Shown here piece after piece: positions 10,150-22,300 of a stretch of DNA of 64,000 nt. The notes under the pieces were generated by a model that did not search any database, had not been told where the DNA came from, and was given only the letters and a program-made list of their open reading frames with translations. A program made the translations under genes and the position numbers. Origin of the DNA: Lepidurus packardi (lineage: Eukaryota > Arthropoda > Branchiopoda > Notostraca > Triopsidae); contig JAKZAN010000006.1 in assembly GCA_023053545.1 (NCBI GenBank), forward strand, positions 5,151,001-5,215,000, in the 5' to 3' direction. Within the stretch, counting starts at the first letter, position 1; each line of letters starts with the position of its first letter.

Positions 10150-11284
10150 CGTGAAGTGTTACTAAGTACGCAGAGTTGTCTGCCATAAGAGTAAGTGTCT
10201 TCGGTGAGCTTCCTTTAATAGTGTAGGTCCATTTGCGCATGTGGTTTTCGCCAGCTGACAGTGACAGTTCGAAAGAGTTGGAACGCATTACTGTCTGGAT
10301 CAATTTTTTATTTTGTCTTTCGGATCCAAGAAGAGGGTACCGTCACTGGGAAGTGAAGGCTCATAACTTAGCTAACTTTAACAGTGATTTATTTGTTGCG
10401 TTGCATAAGTAAATCTAATTAAGTCGAGGTTATAGAGCTTCCATCTTGTAATACGGTAGCTTCCCCCTAGATGGCACTGTACTTCAAACCAATTATGACT
10501 TCATGATTACATAACGGCTCTATTACATAACGGCTCTATTACATAACGGCTCTATTACATAACGGCTCTATTAAAGTTATAATGTTCTATGGTGCCGAAT
10601 GGTTAACGTACACGAATGCCGAACATAAGTATATACGTGGTTATAACATAAAGGTAAACGTGCCGTCGAGGTTGTATAGACTACAGTACTTAATGAGCTT
10701 TCGGGTACTTTATTATGGATTGCTGCCAAGATTCCGAAATAGACGGTGTTCACTAGCATGCGAGGTGGAACGAAAAGGTCCTCTGATGTCATTTGAAGGT
10801 AGTAGAGGACACTTCACTCTTTCTTTTCGATGAAAAGTCAGTTGCAATGTTTTCTGACAGTTTTTGTACTGCTTCATGACAAACCCCATGACAAACCTCT
10901 GTCAAACTCAGAAATAGCGTGAAAGGATGAACTATATAGCCGTACTGTAGATAGGGATGCGTGGAGGGGAACTTTCTGTCTGTCCAAGTGGTAATTTACC
11001 TATAGATAGGTTGCATGACAGGGTACCCAATGCCCCTTACAACTTTAGTAGTCGGAGCAAAGATAAAGGGAGCACGGTCTAAAGCTATAACAGCAAGTTA
11101 TTTCGAGACAGACAGTAATATTGAAGAAATATTAATATTGAATATTCAAGTAATATTGAAGTAAAAACACATGGAAGAAATTCAGAGCTGGAAGCAATTT
11201 TATTATGTCGATAAGAAGCTTGAAGCCACCAAAGTATTCCCTGACTCTAGAATGCTGGTACACGAAATCATTGATGTACCAACA
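10150..11284. other. Intergenic region with a 16-bp tandem repeat
   Basis: I see no gene. A 16-bp unit ATTACATAACGGCTCT is repeated four times without change at 10506-10569. Open frames near 10577-10833 exist on both strands and resemble nothing I recognise. Confidence 0.5.
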
Positions 11285-11875
11285 AGCCACCTTTTTGCGA
11301 GGAAATCAATTGGAAGGCCTACGGCCGGGATTAGAAAAATAGCGTTGCATTTGGGACAAATTCTCGAAACCGATTCTCGGTTTGCTGAGAGTCGGATTCC
11401 GCTGGATGGGGTTCGGATAGTCTCCGATAATTTCTTGAAAGAATTTGTTCACTTCCCATCGCGAAGCTCTGCAGTCCAACAACAAGCAGACAGTTAAATG
11501 AAGTATTCACTTGCTGTTCCGGTGTTGCTAAGAAAAATAGAAGGTGGGGTGCAAGCACGCAATACGTGTTGCAATTCCTTTTTTATTATTTTTAGAAGAC
11601 CAATATGATATGCTGTACTTGCTCCCTCAGGTTGAAGCTCACTGAAGGGGAAGAGAGTTATTGGAGAACATTTCATCAATTCCATGTTGACAGGTACCTT
11701 GGCAACCATCATACCACACCAATGAGTTTCATTGTAGTTAAATTAAGTAGAGTAAAACGGGAGGTGGGTTAGACTGTACGTGAAATCAAAGGGTTCAAAT
11801 AATCCATTTCATCGTTTCGTGGATTTTGGACGAAATTTTCACTTAACCAACAAGGGTCCATTGCTCGCATTCCTT
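11285..11875 (-). pseudogene. Decayed third ionotropic receptor (3' exons only)
   Basis: Fragments resemble the last three exons of IR1/IR2 in the right order. Near 11780-11872 there is an exon-8-like piece (NASNGP against KTSKGP/KASEGP), soon hitting stops. At about 11650-11760 there is an exon-9-like piece: LLYLI, then a frameshift and stop, then NYNETHWC and MMVAKVPVNMEL, against DYGKTRRC and MSVARQPVSMEL in IR2. At about 11290-11510 there is an exon-10-like piece: LLVVGLQSF, then in another frame AIFLIPAVGLPIDFLAK, against the M4 region IILSVGFPL...FLAE. The intron spacing is kept, so it is an unprocessed tandem duplicate lying between the two intact genes. The upstream exons were not found. 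The plus-strand open frame 11171-11497 is its antisense shadow. Confidence 0.65.
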
Positions 11876-12587
11876 ATTATATAGAAAACGTAGAAGTACC
11901 AAGCGAATACCAATTACACTGTTGACAGCTTCAGAAATGAACTCAGAGAGTTTATACTTATTAGAACTGGAGAGTTTATACGGACATAGCGTTTGACTTC
12001 CTGGAAGACTTCAAGATTCGAATACTAGTTTTTGTACGTGTATTGACGTGCGCGAGACATGATGGGTACAAGTATTGACATTTGAGGGTTATACTGTTGT
12101 TGATTGTCTTAAAGAGGTTTATTATTTCCAAGCTTTCTGGTCATTTCTAAGACAGACGCTGTCAAGCTTATGTCCTATGTTTTCTACAGCCAGCCTAGCG
12201 GGAAAGAAGTAACTATTTCCTTCGTTCAGAAGGATCGCTAAGCAAAGGGTTTGCAGTATTTTCCATTTAAGTTAGAGCAACACGAGCAATGTTAAGACGA
12301 CAAAATGTCTTACCAGCGAGACATTCATAGCTTTACCAAAAAACAAGTTATTAGTTCAAGTTTCAACAAACTTTCCTTTTCCAGGATATTGACAATTGTA
12401 GGAGCATGCCAACTTGCCTGATAGTTACACTAGGTATCCATCTGGCGGCACGAAAATAAGGCGGTTTACTATTAGGCGGTTAACTATTTTAATTTGAACG
12501 CTCAGATTTTAACTCCTCAATACAAAAACACAAAAATATTATTAATTAAAACAGTCTGAAACCTGACCTAGTTGCCTTAATGTTGCT
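11876..12587. other. Intergenic region 3' of IR2
   Basis: I see no recognisable exon; I looked for further exons of the decayed IR and found none. The stretch probably contains the IR2 3' UTR. Confidence 0.35.
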
Positions 12588-15500
12588 CTACGTCACGCGT
12601 GTCATACATTCGGCCAAGAAAACTATAACTGCCAAGGGGAACCCTACGCTAAGGATAATAAAAGCACTCTGAATACGGTTCAAACTTAGGACTGGAGTCG
12701 GCTGTATGAAATCCGAATACTTGTGACAGTACTTGTTTCCCAATTTGTAAGCCTCCGCCATAAAATCCTGCAACCCATAGTCGACCACCCGTAAAAACCT
12801 ATAAAACATTCACGGAAAAATAGTACCATTAACTTCCATTAGTTAATTTCTTTGGGACAAACGAAAATCGGAGAAAAATTATGACAGTTATTTACCATAA
12901 ATTGAAAATCAAGGAAGTGGCAGAATTCTTAGGAAATAACCAGGTGGCCAGTTCCATACTAACAGGTTGTCTAGCCACCGACATAGTGCAACGACGTGTT
13001 TTCCCATAATCTTCATCGATTAAATTCTGCAGGAATGTTAAGGACTAATATAGACGAAGTACATCAAATCAAACAGTTTGGGAATCTGGTATTGACAATC
13101 TTACGCCTAAGAAGGCGTGGCCTCCGCTTCTCACTTTCTGGACTCCTTCACGGAAATCCACCACAACATTCTCAGGGTGTTGAGCCAAGTATTCGCGTAA
13201 CGCAAGAAAAGGACCTTCGCTAGCTTTCTAAAATTCAGAGATGAATTTATATCTTAGTGTTGATAATTGGAAGGATTTTCAGTAAAAGGTTAAAGATGGA
13301 TGTAAGCTTAGAGCAGACGCTAGGATAGAGGGACCATGAGACTTTCTAACGGCGTTTCCGGGCGTTACTCAGTCGTAGCCGCCATCTTGGGAGTCGGAAT
13401 TGAGCGCGAATTTCAAATTTTTGGGAGCCTAGAGCAGACGCTAGGATAGAGGGACCGTTTTAACGCCGTTTTAACGTCGTTTGTTCTAACGGCGTTTGCG
13501 GGCGTTACTCAGTCGTAGCCGCCATCTTGGGAGTCGGAATTGAGCGCGAATTTCAAATTTTTGGGAGCCTAGAGCAGACGCTAGGATAGAGGGACCGTTT
13601 TAACGCCGTTTTAACGTCGTTTGTTCTAACGGCGTTTGCGGGCGTTACTCAGTCGTAGCCGCCATCTTGGGAGTCGGAATTGAACGCGAATTTCAAATTT
13701 TTGGGAGCCTAGAGCAGACGCTAGGATAGAGGGACCGTTTTAACGTCGTTTGTTCTAACGGCGTTTGCGGCGTTACTCAGTCGTAGCCGCCATCTTGGGA
13801 GTTGAATTGAGCGCGAGTTTCAAATTCTTGGGAGCTTAGAGCAGACGCTAGGATAGAGGGACCGTTTTAACGTCGTTTGCTTTAACGGCGTTTCCGGGCG
13901 TTACTCAGTCGTAGTCGCCATCTTGGGAGTCGGAATTGAGCGCGAGTTTCAAATTCTTGGGATAGGTCATATGGAAAAACAACATGTTTAGAGAAATGAG
14001 GGCTCTCTCTGTTCTAGTGTACATGTTCTAAGGATGTAAGCGTACCCCAAATAGGTTATTATAGATGCCCCAACCAAATACAATGGGTTCCAACGGTTTC
14101 TTGTAAGCTAGATCTGCAATCGAGTCGACTGCAGGTTGAGGCTTGGGTACGGTGATGTACGACGTTAAGGTAGAGGTGTACACGTACCCACAGACTAAAG
14201 CTACGATGGACCAGGCACCTAGAATCAATCGACCTTGCAAATGCCTCACTGGACTTTCGCTTCCTAACACAATGCCAAACAGTTGTCAATTCGTGGCACA
14301 GATACAGCCATGTTGAATGAAACGTACCTTGGCTCCACAGTAACTGGAAAACGGTAAGTACCTGCTCTCCGTAGTTAGCAAAACGACCGTTTCGGCTTTG
14401 GTTGAAGTAACCCAGGACAACAGCAGTCAATACTGCTGCGAGTATTAAAAAAATCCACACCTGAGCGAAAGAGGAAGTTAGCTGAAGGCAAGGGTACACG
14501 TTTTGGAGCGTTGTACGGTCGAATCGAAGGGTTTGAGCAAGGCTGCGATGCTGTGCGGGAAATCTGGCGCTGGAATCAAGATGGCGATCTTGATCACAGA
14601 CGCAGCCGAGGTAAATATGTCCATATCTCGGTTTCGTTCGCGACTACTTGCGTACATATACAGGGCACAGTCAACCTCCTATGATGTATGCAATTAGATG
14701 AGGATTAGGTATGATTCGTAAAGTGCGTGATAGAAAGTGTGTACCCTTCGATACACCATTCCACTCAGTCCAGTCCTTGTACCGTTTTCGAGTCCGCCAG
14801 CTGAAACCGTCGACCGAGGATTAGCCGGGAAAGCCAGAGTGTAGTTCACTTTGATGGCTTGTACAATGGAATTGAGGAAATCCATGTACATGCCCTTGGC
14901 GCCTAGCGTCCCATCTTGATGCACTACAATGTCGACCAAGGGCGAAAACTACATTGCAATAAGGTTTAAAGGCTCTACCCAGAACTACAAGCTTGTAGTC
15001 GTACTTGCACTGTAGTGAGGATAAAGGATTGCCTCTGCAAGTACTGTTTGGCCGCCAGGTTGCGTTCGTGTAGCAAGCTGAGTTCATCTCCGTTGTACTT
15101 TGCGAGGAGATCAGAACTGTAGTACCCCTTGTTCAGCCAGTTGACCATCAGTCTTTGGAAACAACTCGGGCAATCCTAAACATTCAGTCGCTGGCATCAG
15201 TACTTCCCGAAGGACGCAAAAGTATTGACCTGGGCTAGCTTTAAGTAGACCGAAGCCACGTGGCTGGGAATGGAGCAGTACCCCAACGATAGTACCAACA
15301 TTGGTTTGGTAGCTGTCTTTCGATCGAGGTTCCCAATAATACGCTGAGATTCCTTGCAACTAGCCAGTATTACAATATGGCTCAAATTTTCAGTCTTCAG
15401 GCGGGCAATACTTCTACCGTCTGTCGAAGAACTTGGCAAATATAGAAGTACCCTGTTGTTATGATTACAACCTGTATTCTGTGTGGTGATCCGGCAATCC

Positions 15501-15730
15501 GGATTGCTTTGAATGTCTCTGAAGAGCAATTGAACTGCTGTTTTAGAAGGTTCGTAGAAACTGTGGATATGTTCGATTGACTCGTCGTGTAGTATTCCTG
15601 TGAACGATAAATTTCATTCAAGATCGTCACCAGCAATGACTTTCCATCTCTTACCTACTGTACATCTACTGTACTTATCTGTATACACCAATTTACAGAC
15701 CAGAAAGAGAAAGAAGACAGTTTTACCCAT
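12588..15730 (-). CDS. Divergent ionotropic receptor IR2, complete, 11 exons, 586 aa
   Basis: Tandem paralogue of IR1. Exons: 15730-15655, 15597-15472, 15420-15230, 15175-15005, 14948-14745, 14675-14517, 14460-14328, 14263-14046, 13227-13105, 13044-12896, 12798-12588. Exon lengths 191, 204, 159, 133, 218, 123 and 149 match IR1 exactly, which supports both models. Residues 1-18 (MGKTVFFLFLVCKLVYTD) are a signal peptide. GMYMDFLNSIVQAIKVNYT opens S1; M1 is WIFLILAAVLTAVVLGYF; the pore segment is VLTVFQLLWSQG; M3 is GAWSIVALVCGYVYTSTLTS with YITVPKP; M4 is AFIILSVGFPLAVIVFLAE. It differs from IR1 in an extra intron in the N-terminal exon (15598-15654), a 51-bp stop-free intron (15421-15471) and an 818-bp intron 8 filled with a minisatellite. 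A TATA/initiator pair lies upstream. Chemosensory function is inferred from the family. Confidence 0.9.
13311..13965. repeat. Five-unit ~140-bp minisatellite with YY1/Pho-type motif in IR2 intron 8
   Basis: Units start with GAGCAGACGCTAGGATAGAG at 13311, 13432, 13572, 13712 and 13839, so the periods are 121, 140, 140 and 127 bp. Each unit carries AACGGCGTTT, CGTTACTCAGTCGTAG and then GCCGCCATCTTGGGAG (GTCGCCATCTTG in the last). On the minus strand this reads CAAGATGGCGGC, the YY1/Pleiohomeotic consensus. The first and last units differ most (inner copies are nearly identical), as expected from unequal exchange. The array makes up most of the 818-bp intron; other introns of this gene are 51-97 bp. 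Confidence 0.9.
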
Positions 15731-15823
15731 GGTCTGAACGCTTTGCAGAATTAACCAAAGCAATCTTGCCAAGCTCAAAGTAGTTTTTCAAGTCAGTTTC
15801 AAAGTTTCAGATTTTCCGTAACG

Positions 15824-15859
15824 ACTGGCTTGAATAAAACTTGTCCAGAAGGTTTTATA
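15824..15859 (-). promoter_or_regulatory. Probable core promoter of IR2 (TATA box plus initiator)
   Basis: On the minus strand TATAAAA starts at 15859 and CCAGTC, close to the arthropod initiator TCAGTY, puts a start A at 15826, 33 bases downstream of the TATA start. That is the expected spacing. Transcription from there would give a 5' UTR of about 96 nt before the ATG at 15730. Confidence 0.55.
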
Positions 15860-16234
15860 GGTACAAGTAAGGGTGCGCTATGCATCTACCAAACTCTGGC
15901 TGACATTTGCAGCGTTCATGTTCTATATTTTTTATAATTTCTTTCGAAGAGCAGTACAGTTATTTTCGTAAAAAAGCGTGTCGGGCTTAACAAAGCAACA
16001 GAATAGGGGGAGAAGGTCAAGACTTGCATGTCATTTCCCTGCTCGTGGCAGCATTCATTAGGTGCGGGCATTTTTTTCAACCTAAATGTCACGACATGCA
16101 ATTATAGCTGCAGACAGATTTTTTTTTTTATTAAGTTGGTGTCTACAGTAGTGCCACGTTCATGTCCTGCTAACGACATATGCAAGGGTTGGTTGATAAA
16201 CAATTGACAGGCTTTGGGATTCCAGGACTCGAAA

Positions 16235-16531
16235 CCGTTGGCATATAGCCAAAACCCAATACAAACCAGGATAGGGGAAATAGCATGGGGAAAGTTTTTA
16301 CAGCATTGCACTTGATGACAAAATTGGTGCTTATAAGAGTAAGTCCTTTAGTGTGCTAAGATAGTTATGCTTTTCTGACTACTAAAACTAGTATAACCTA
16401 ACCTAACCTAGCTAACCTAACCTAACATTTTTAATTCCCTCGCTTTTTCCATAGACCTCAACTTATTTTGACACGATCTGGCAACGCTGTGGTTTGTACA
16501 GGTTGGGTTTTGGCTATATGCAATCCGTTGG
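16235..16531. repeat. Inverted repeat flanking the CCTAA run
   Basis: GCATATAGCCAAAACCCAA at 16241-16259 has its exact reverse complement at 16503-16521. Beyond the core, TACAAACC (16260-16267) matches GGTTTGTA (16491-16498) with a 4-bp offset, and CCGTTGG flanks both arms in direct orientation. The telomere-type run lies between the arms. Confidence 0.7.
16395..16426 (+). repeat. Interstitial arthropod telomere-type repeat (CCTAA)n
   Basis: AACCTAACCTAACCTA, then AGCTAACCTAACCTAAC: about six CCTAA units with one interruption. TTAGG/CCTAA is the ancestral arthropod telomere motif, so this short run inside gene-linked DNA supports an arthropod origin. It may mark a repaired break or chance slippage. 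Confidence 0.7.
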
Positions 16532-19500
16532 TAACCATCCAAATCCTGCATCCAAATATAATGTAATTTGTGAACCGTGATTTGCTCGATAATAGCCTAT
16601 ACTTTGGCTGGTTATCGTACGAAATATGCAGTCGGTAAACATGCTGACATATGAAGACGTGCACCGTTTAGAATGATCTGGCAATCCAAAATGGTGTCAG
16701 CCAAACGAAAGACAGTTTAGTTATCCTAACTTTGTGTCAGTTGTTTACGACTCATGATTCATAAGGTCGTAGTAACTCATTTATATTGAACAAACGTACA
16801 CCACAAATATAATCAAACTAGAGCAAAGCTAAGAAAAGGTAAACATAAGGCCGTCGCCTGCATCCATGGTAATTCTGAAACTTTTCAGCTAAAAACTTGC
16901 TTAACAGTGGCTATTACGAATTTATCTTCTTAAAACTGCAATATAACAATATAAATAAGTATAGTAAAGAATACGAAGGAAAGTAATTTAATCGAGTGGA
17001 CTAGCGCAAAATGTAAAAGGAAAACGCTACTACAGTAACGGTTCTCTAACGAACCCGTGTCTTACTTAACCCCGCCTCCACACCGCGAAACGTTCGGTTT
17101 CTTCCGTCTGTACACGAAACCCTACCGTTAACCAATGCTTGCCTTCACGGTGTGTGTACAGTGCATAATAATAAAACATTTCCAAGATACTATTAATATT
17201 ATGATGAGAGGCAGCGCGAGAGCTAAGAATGGAATTCCTGACAGGTATACATCTAAAAAATGAAACAAGAAACTAATTAGTTCCTAATTACTTCAGATGG
17301 TTACCTTATAGAGCAGTTGGCGCCCAAATTCCAGGCACACCATTTTTAGCCTGTAAAGTTCCCTTGAAAGAGGTAAGTTAAAGCTTCTATATCACCATGC
17401 TTTAATCAAGACTTAAACCTTTATTATACAAAATTAGCCCATGAACATTTCAAGTTTTCGAGTTAGTTACAGACGAATGGTTTAAGAATATCTAGAAAAG
17501 TTACGGCATCTGTTGAAGTTAACAAACTTACAATCGCCAGATGGCAGTTGAACGCCCGAATTTGCCAAAATCTAAAGTCGCACATAATTTACTTCAATTT
17601 ATTTATAATTTAATACTATATTTATTAGATTAGTTACAACGTATAGTCCACAGTATATCCACAGTATAAACCTATAAACTGTGGTAGTATTCTTCCAAAA
17701 AGACCCCAAAAAGGTCTGAAAAGCCATCTGAGCTATAGACATTGAGTTAGCACCGGAGTTATTATTTTAATTTTATAATTTATTAGCAATAGTGTTGAAT
17801 ATGCTACAGTCGCCTCAGCAGCTGGCATTGTTTCGAGCAATATTTAGAAGGCGGTTAATTTGAAAATCTGGTGTATTTTCAAAATAAGCATATTCAATAC
17901 TTTACAAGAACAAAAAGACATGCGTTAGTATTGTTATATTTAGCTCACTGAACCTCATTGCACAGTCTACTCTAGATAAACTTACCGAATTTTGAAAGAA
18001 TTCGTGATCTGTAGAAATTCTTTAGAAATTCTGTGGAAATTCTTTAGAAATTCTTTAGAAATTCCTGTCGAAGTTTTCCCAGATTCTAAGCAAAACATTA
18101 CTGAAAAGGGGGTGGAGCTTAAAGGAACCACAACCATCTTTTATCTTCTATAAAGTGTCATCTGACGTGCTGTATTAGGTTTATCAGATTTATTAGATTT
18201 ATTACTACTACCTTTCCCATTGCACTAAGTTATTTAGGATCTCGTGTCAATAATAATAGTACATTTACTATTATTATGTCGCTTACTATTATTATTTATG
18301 TCGTTATGTTAGTTTGCAGTGTATAGCAACCATTCAAAGGGGTTGGGTAGATAAATCACCTCAATGTTGAGCTTAATTTGCATAGTTTTCAATGTTCTTC
18401 TATGAACCGAGTCCCATGTGACGTCTATTTTGTCCGTTTTTATCTAGCTGTTGAAGAAAGATGAAGAATGACCTGTTTACGTAGGCTGGAATGCGAAACA
18501 TAGCAGGGGAGGCAGTTTGGTGACATCCAAACTGCGAAGGGGGTAAAAACCCATCTTAACCTAAACCATTCCTTGTTTGTTCCATTCCATTTCCTTGTTT
18601 GTTCCCTTATACGAACTTACTGCATAAGTCATGAAGTCACTACAGATTCCACACATGAAAGCCTTACGTGCAGATAAACCTATAATTCTTTTAGAACATA
18701 CACCCCTTTTTTTATTTTTATTTATTTTTTCAATCAGCCAAGTCACTTGACATCTCAACACCGGAGAGTCCTTTGTCACTGTCAGTTTTTTCTAAATTTG
18801 AAATTGATTTCCAAACGATTTTTTTTATTTTCTTTTTTTATTTGGCTAAACGTTGAGCGATTGGGATGTTAAGTTGAGTACAAGGTATTGAAGGGAAAAG
18901 GGTTATGCTTCTTGTTGTACTGTACAGTATATCCTTCTGTTTTTGTGCCAATTCATGGAAGACCATCGATTATTGTTGGCGCGCCGGTATGACGCCTTTG
19001 GTAATCAAGCCCGTCAAGCTATGGGAAGATACGAGGCAAAACGGGGAATGACGACCCATCACGATTGCAACAATAACAATTGAGGAGCTGTACAGGAGCC
19101 AAAAAAGGCCCCCCTAGCGAGTTCTGATGGCCGCCGCTTATCAAACTATCGTTTCTGCTTGAATCCGAAGCCCATTGAAATGCATTCAGCGAAAGTAACA
19201 ACACCGCTCAAGATAAGGTCAAGGGTGAAGAGGTTCCCAGACTTTTACACTTTTGCCTTTTGTGACACCCCTTTCCCCTTTGTCGCTTTCTGGGGCAAAC
19301 ATTTTTACCTTCTGTAAGAGAAACAGGTCGAAAAGAGGAAAACATGCGTTCGAATGTTATCTCGAGTGTTTTCTAGAACAAATTTTTAACTTTGGGAAGT
19401 GGAATAGTTTGGACCAAGGGTAAAAGGTAATGCCAGGAATAAGTAGAAGGTTAAGATTATAGCATAGGAGCCTTTCAGAGAAATAACTAACTTTAAGATG

Positions 19501-21419
19501 GTTATTTATGCGATTTAAAAGCAATTGAAGTTGTGGGTTTTAGAGAATTTTGGCAGGTTTATTGGAATTTCGGTCATTATTGGCGTGACACGTAATTCTT
19601 TTTGCGTGTCAAATTACGTAGAATGTATAGGGGCAACTTTTGAAAGTTATTAGAATGAGTTACCGCTATTTTTAAGTAGAAAACGTTGTATTGTTTGTAT
19701 TTTTCCTAACGGCTTATTCGAATGTAAACCACGCCTCCGCGTGCAGAAAGGTGCCCGTTAGAGCGTAACGCGTCATGGAGGGAAAACCGTTACATTCAAT
19801 GTTTATTATGCAAAAAAAGGGATAATTTTGAATACTACGCCTATATTTCAGAAGCTTCCTTAATTCCCTTGTAAGTAACCTCAACTATACTTTTAATTTG
19901 AGTGCTTTTCATTGTTCCGTGTTTCGAATTTAAGTACTTTTTCGTTAAAATCCGTCTCGCCAGCAGAATCTCAATTTTTTAATCACAACTACATTCAAAT
20001 GTATTGACTTTAAGTTTATTTGACTTAACCAGTACTATTAACTCTTATTCATAGAAGGTAAATTGTGGTTACAAAAAGACATTTATGAAAACCACAATCG
20101 TTTTGTGGTTGTGCAATCCCAAATGATGTTTGCACTTAGCGCAAACTTACTACACAAATCGGTGGTTTATAGCATAGTTGTCCTTCCATGTGACAGTTTT
20201 ATTACTGTGGCAAGAAATTTCCCTAGCCAATCCAACACGTGGTTCGTTTCTCACGAGAATTTTCTTATTTCCTTATTATAAAAAAAAACTTCGCCAAAAC
20301 AACCGCGGGATCGAAACGCAATGACTTGCGGTCAATACTTTTTCCCGTTTCTATTGGGAATCCCGGAGTTTGAGAGCTTGTTTCGTTAGGAATGTCTTCA
20401 CCAAAACGCCTTGATTTATATAACTTGTCATTTTAAAATCCCCCAAACGATTCACATGTATACAAATTTAAGAAAATCAACATGTTTATGTCTCTGGATC
20501 CCGCGATCTTTTTTTTTTTTTTTTTTTTTTTTTTAATTCAAACAATTTTAACGTTATTTTCTCTTTCTTCTTCCTTTTGTCCCAGAATTTTCCTTCGCGT
20601 GTTCAAAAAGGGCGCTGAAGTTTTATTTCCGTAATAAAACATCTTCAGTTAACAAATTATGACAATTTGGGAGAAGTTATGAAGTTGTTACCACATCGGA
20701 ACATCTTAATAGCTTCGGGTTCGTTTCTTTTTCCCTGAAAGTCCTCCAAATTGGGGGGGCAAACTTGCTGGGGTTAATGAAAAGGGAACCCTTAGCTTAC
20801 ACATCGTGTAGTGATGTATAGGGATAACGTAATGGAGCACGCGGAACAACTCGGAAGGGCCGAAAAGACAATACGAAGGGTATCTGTACAAGTTTCTGGA
20901 CAAAAGCGAAAAAGCTTTCTTGTTCTGACATGTCTATCTTGGGGTTGATTGTTTCGAGGGGGTAAAAGTCTTCTAGAAAGAGGTGCTAGTCGTTTGTCAC
21001 GAGCTTTTCGACTTGGGAGTTGGGAGTTGAAGCTGAGCCACCCAACTTGGGTAGTTTTTTTTTTTTTTTTTCACAAAAACCCCAAGTTGCTCTGATAATG
21101 AACTCATTAAAGCGGCTGTCTGTCAAAGGGGGTTGGACGTATATTGCTTCACATTACTTTCTGTTCTTGCTTTCTGTCTGTCTCTCCATTCCCCTGACAA
21201 ACTAATCTATATACTAAAGGGAAAAGAGGGGTAAAGATGTTCGAAAATGTTTCCAAAATGAAGAGAAAAATGGCGGTCACTTTCTTTTTGGCTGCAGTAA
21301 AACTTTATTAGCTTATAGTGTTGGTGGCCTTTGTGGTCACCTGCTGGGTTTTGCTTGTAACCGCCCTAAACATTCCTTTGTACAATTACAGAATGGTTAT
21401 GTCTATGTTTCAGAATCAT

Positions 21420-22300
21420 AAAAGTGTTTTTTCCGAGTATTGTCTTTGAAAAAAATGTGTTTTAAAGCTTGAAAACTTTGTTCTAAAGCTTTAACACTTT
21501 GTTTTAAAGTGCAAAATAGTCTTAAGAAGGATAGGAAATCTTTTTCTGGAAGGAATTGGCGTTTCTAAGCTTCAAAGTTTGGTTTTGGAAGTTTCCGAAT
21601 TGCGTTTTAAAAGCTTAAAAATATTCTGAAAGAACGATAGAAAGTCTTTTACTTGGACTTTACTGTACTTTTGTGCGTTTTAAGGGGGATAATTTTTCTT
21701 TCAAAGTTCAAAATTCTGTTCTAAAGTTCAAAATTAAACTTCATTCTTTAATATAAAGACCCCGCTCTTCTTAAAGTTCCTGACACGTTTTAAAGTGTCA
21801 AAATTTCGTTTTAAAAGCTTCAAACTAGTTGTAAGAAGTATAAGAAGTCTTTGACTTGAAGAAAATCGATTTTAAGTAGTCAAATTTTCGTTTTATTGTT
21901 CGAAATTTCGTTTTAAAAGCTTCAAATAGTTGTAAGAAGGAAAGTCAGTCTTTTCCTTGAAGAAATTCGGTTCTAAGTTGTCAAAATTTCGTTTTAAAGT
22001 TCGAAATTTCGTTTTAAAAGCTTCACAATAGTCGTAAGAAGGATAGGAAGTCTCTTCCTTGAAGAAATTCGGTTTTAACTTGTCAAAATTCTGTTTTAAA
22101 GCTCGAAATTTCGTTTTAAAAGCTTCACAATGGTTAAAAGAAGGATAGGCAGTCTTCTATTTGAAGGAATCTTTGTTTCAAGTGTCAAAATTTACTTTCT
22201 AAAGTTCAAAATTTCCGTTTTGCAGCTTCCAAATGGTCTTAACAAGGATAGGAACTGTTTCTCTTGAAGGATTTCCGAAAACTTGGATTCCTTATTAAGA
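21420..22300. repeat. Degenerate ~100-bp tandem repeat, about 8 units
   Basis: Recurrent blocks are TTCGTTTTAAAAGCTTC, GTAAGAAGGATAGGAAGTC and CTTGAAGAAATTCGGTTTTAA, spaced about 100 bp apart from roughly 21800 to 22130, with more diverged units before and after. AT-rich satellite-like DNA with no coding potential. Confidence 0.8.

Larger units (their letters stand above)
15860..21419. other. Repeat-rich stretch without recognised genes
   Basis: Non-coding as far as I can see. It holds an inverted-repeat pair around a CCTAA run (16235-16531), a 15-bp ATTCTTTAGAA-type tandem repeat (about 18003-18066), a poly-T tract (about 20511-20534) and another at 21055-21071. Open frames are short and not conserved. 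Small islands such as 16850-17170 and 18950-19200 are less AT-rich but show no splice-linked coding. Confidence 0.4.

Noticed and set aside
10577..10833. Possible further IR fragment
   Set aside because: Neither strand aligns by eye with any IR1/IR2 exon.
11171..11497. 108-codon plus-strand open frame
   Set aside because: It lies antisense to the IR pseudogene exon and resembles no family.
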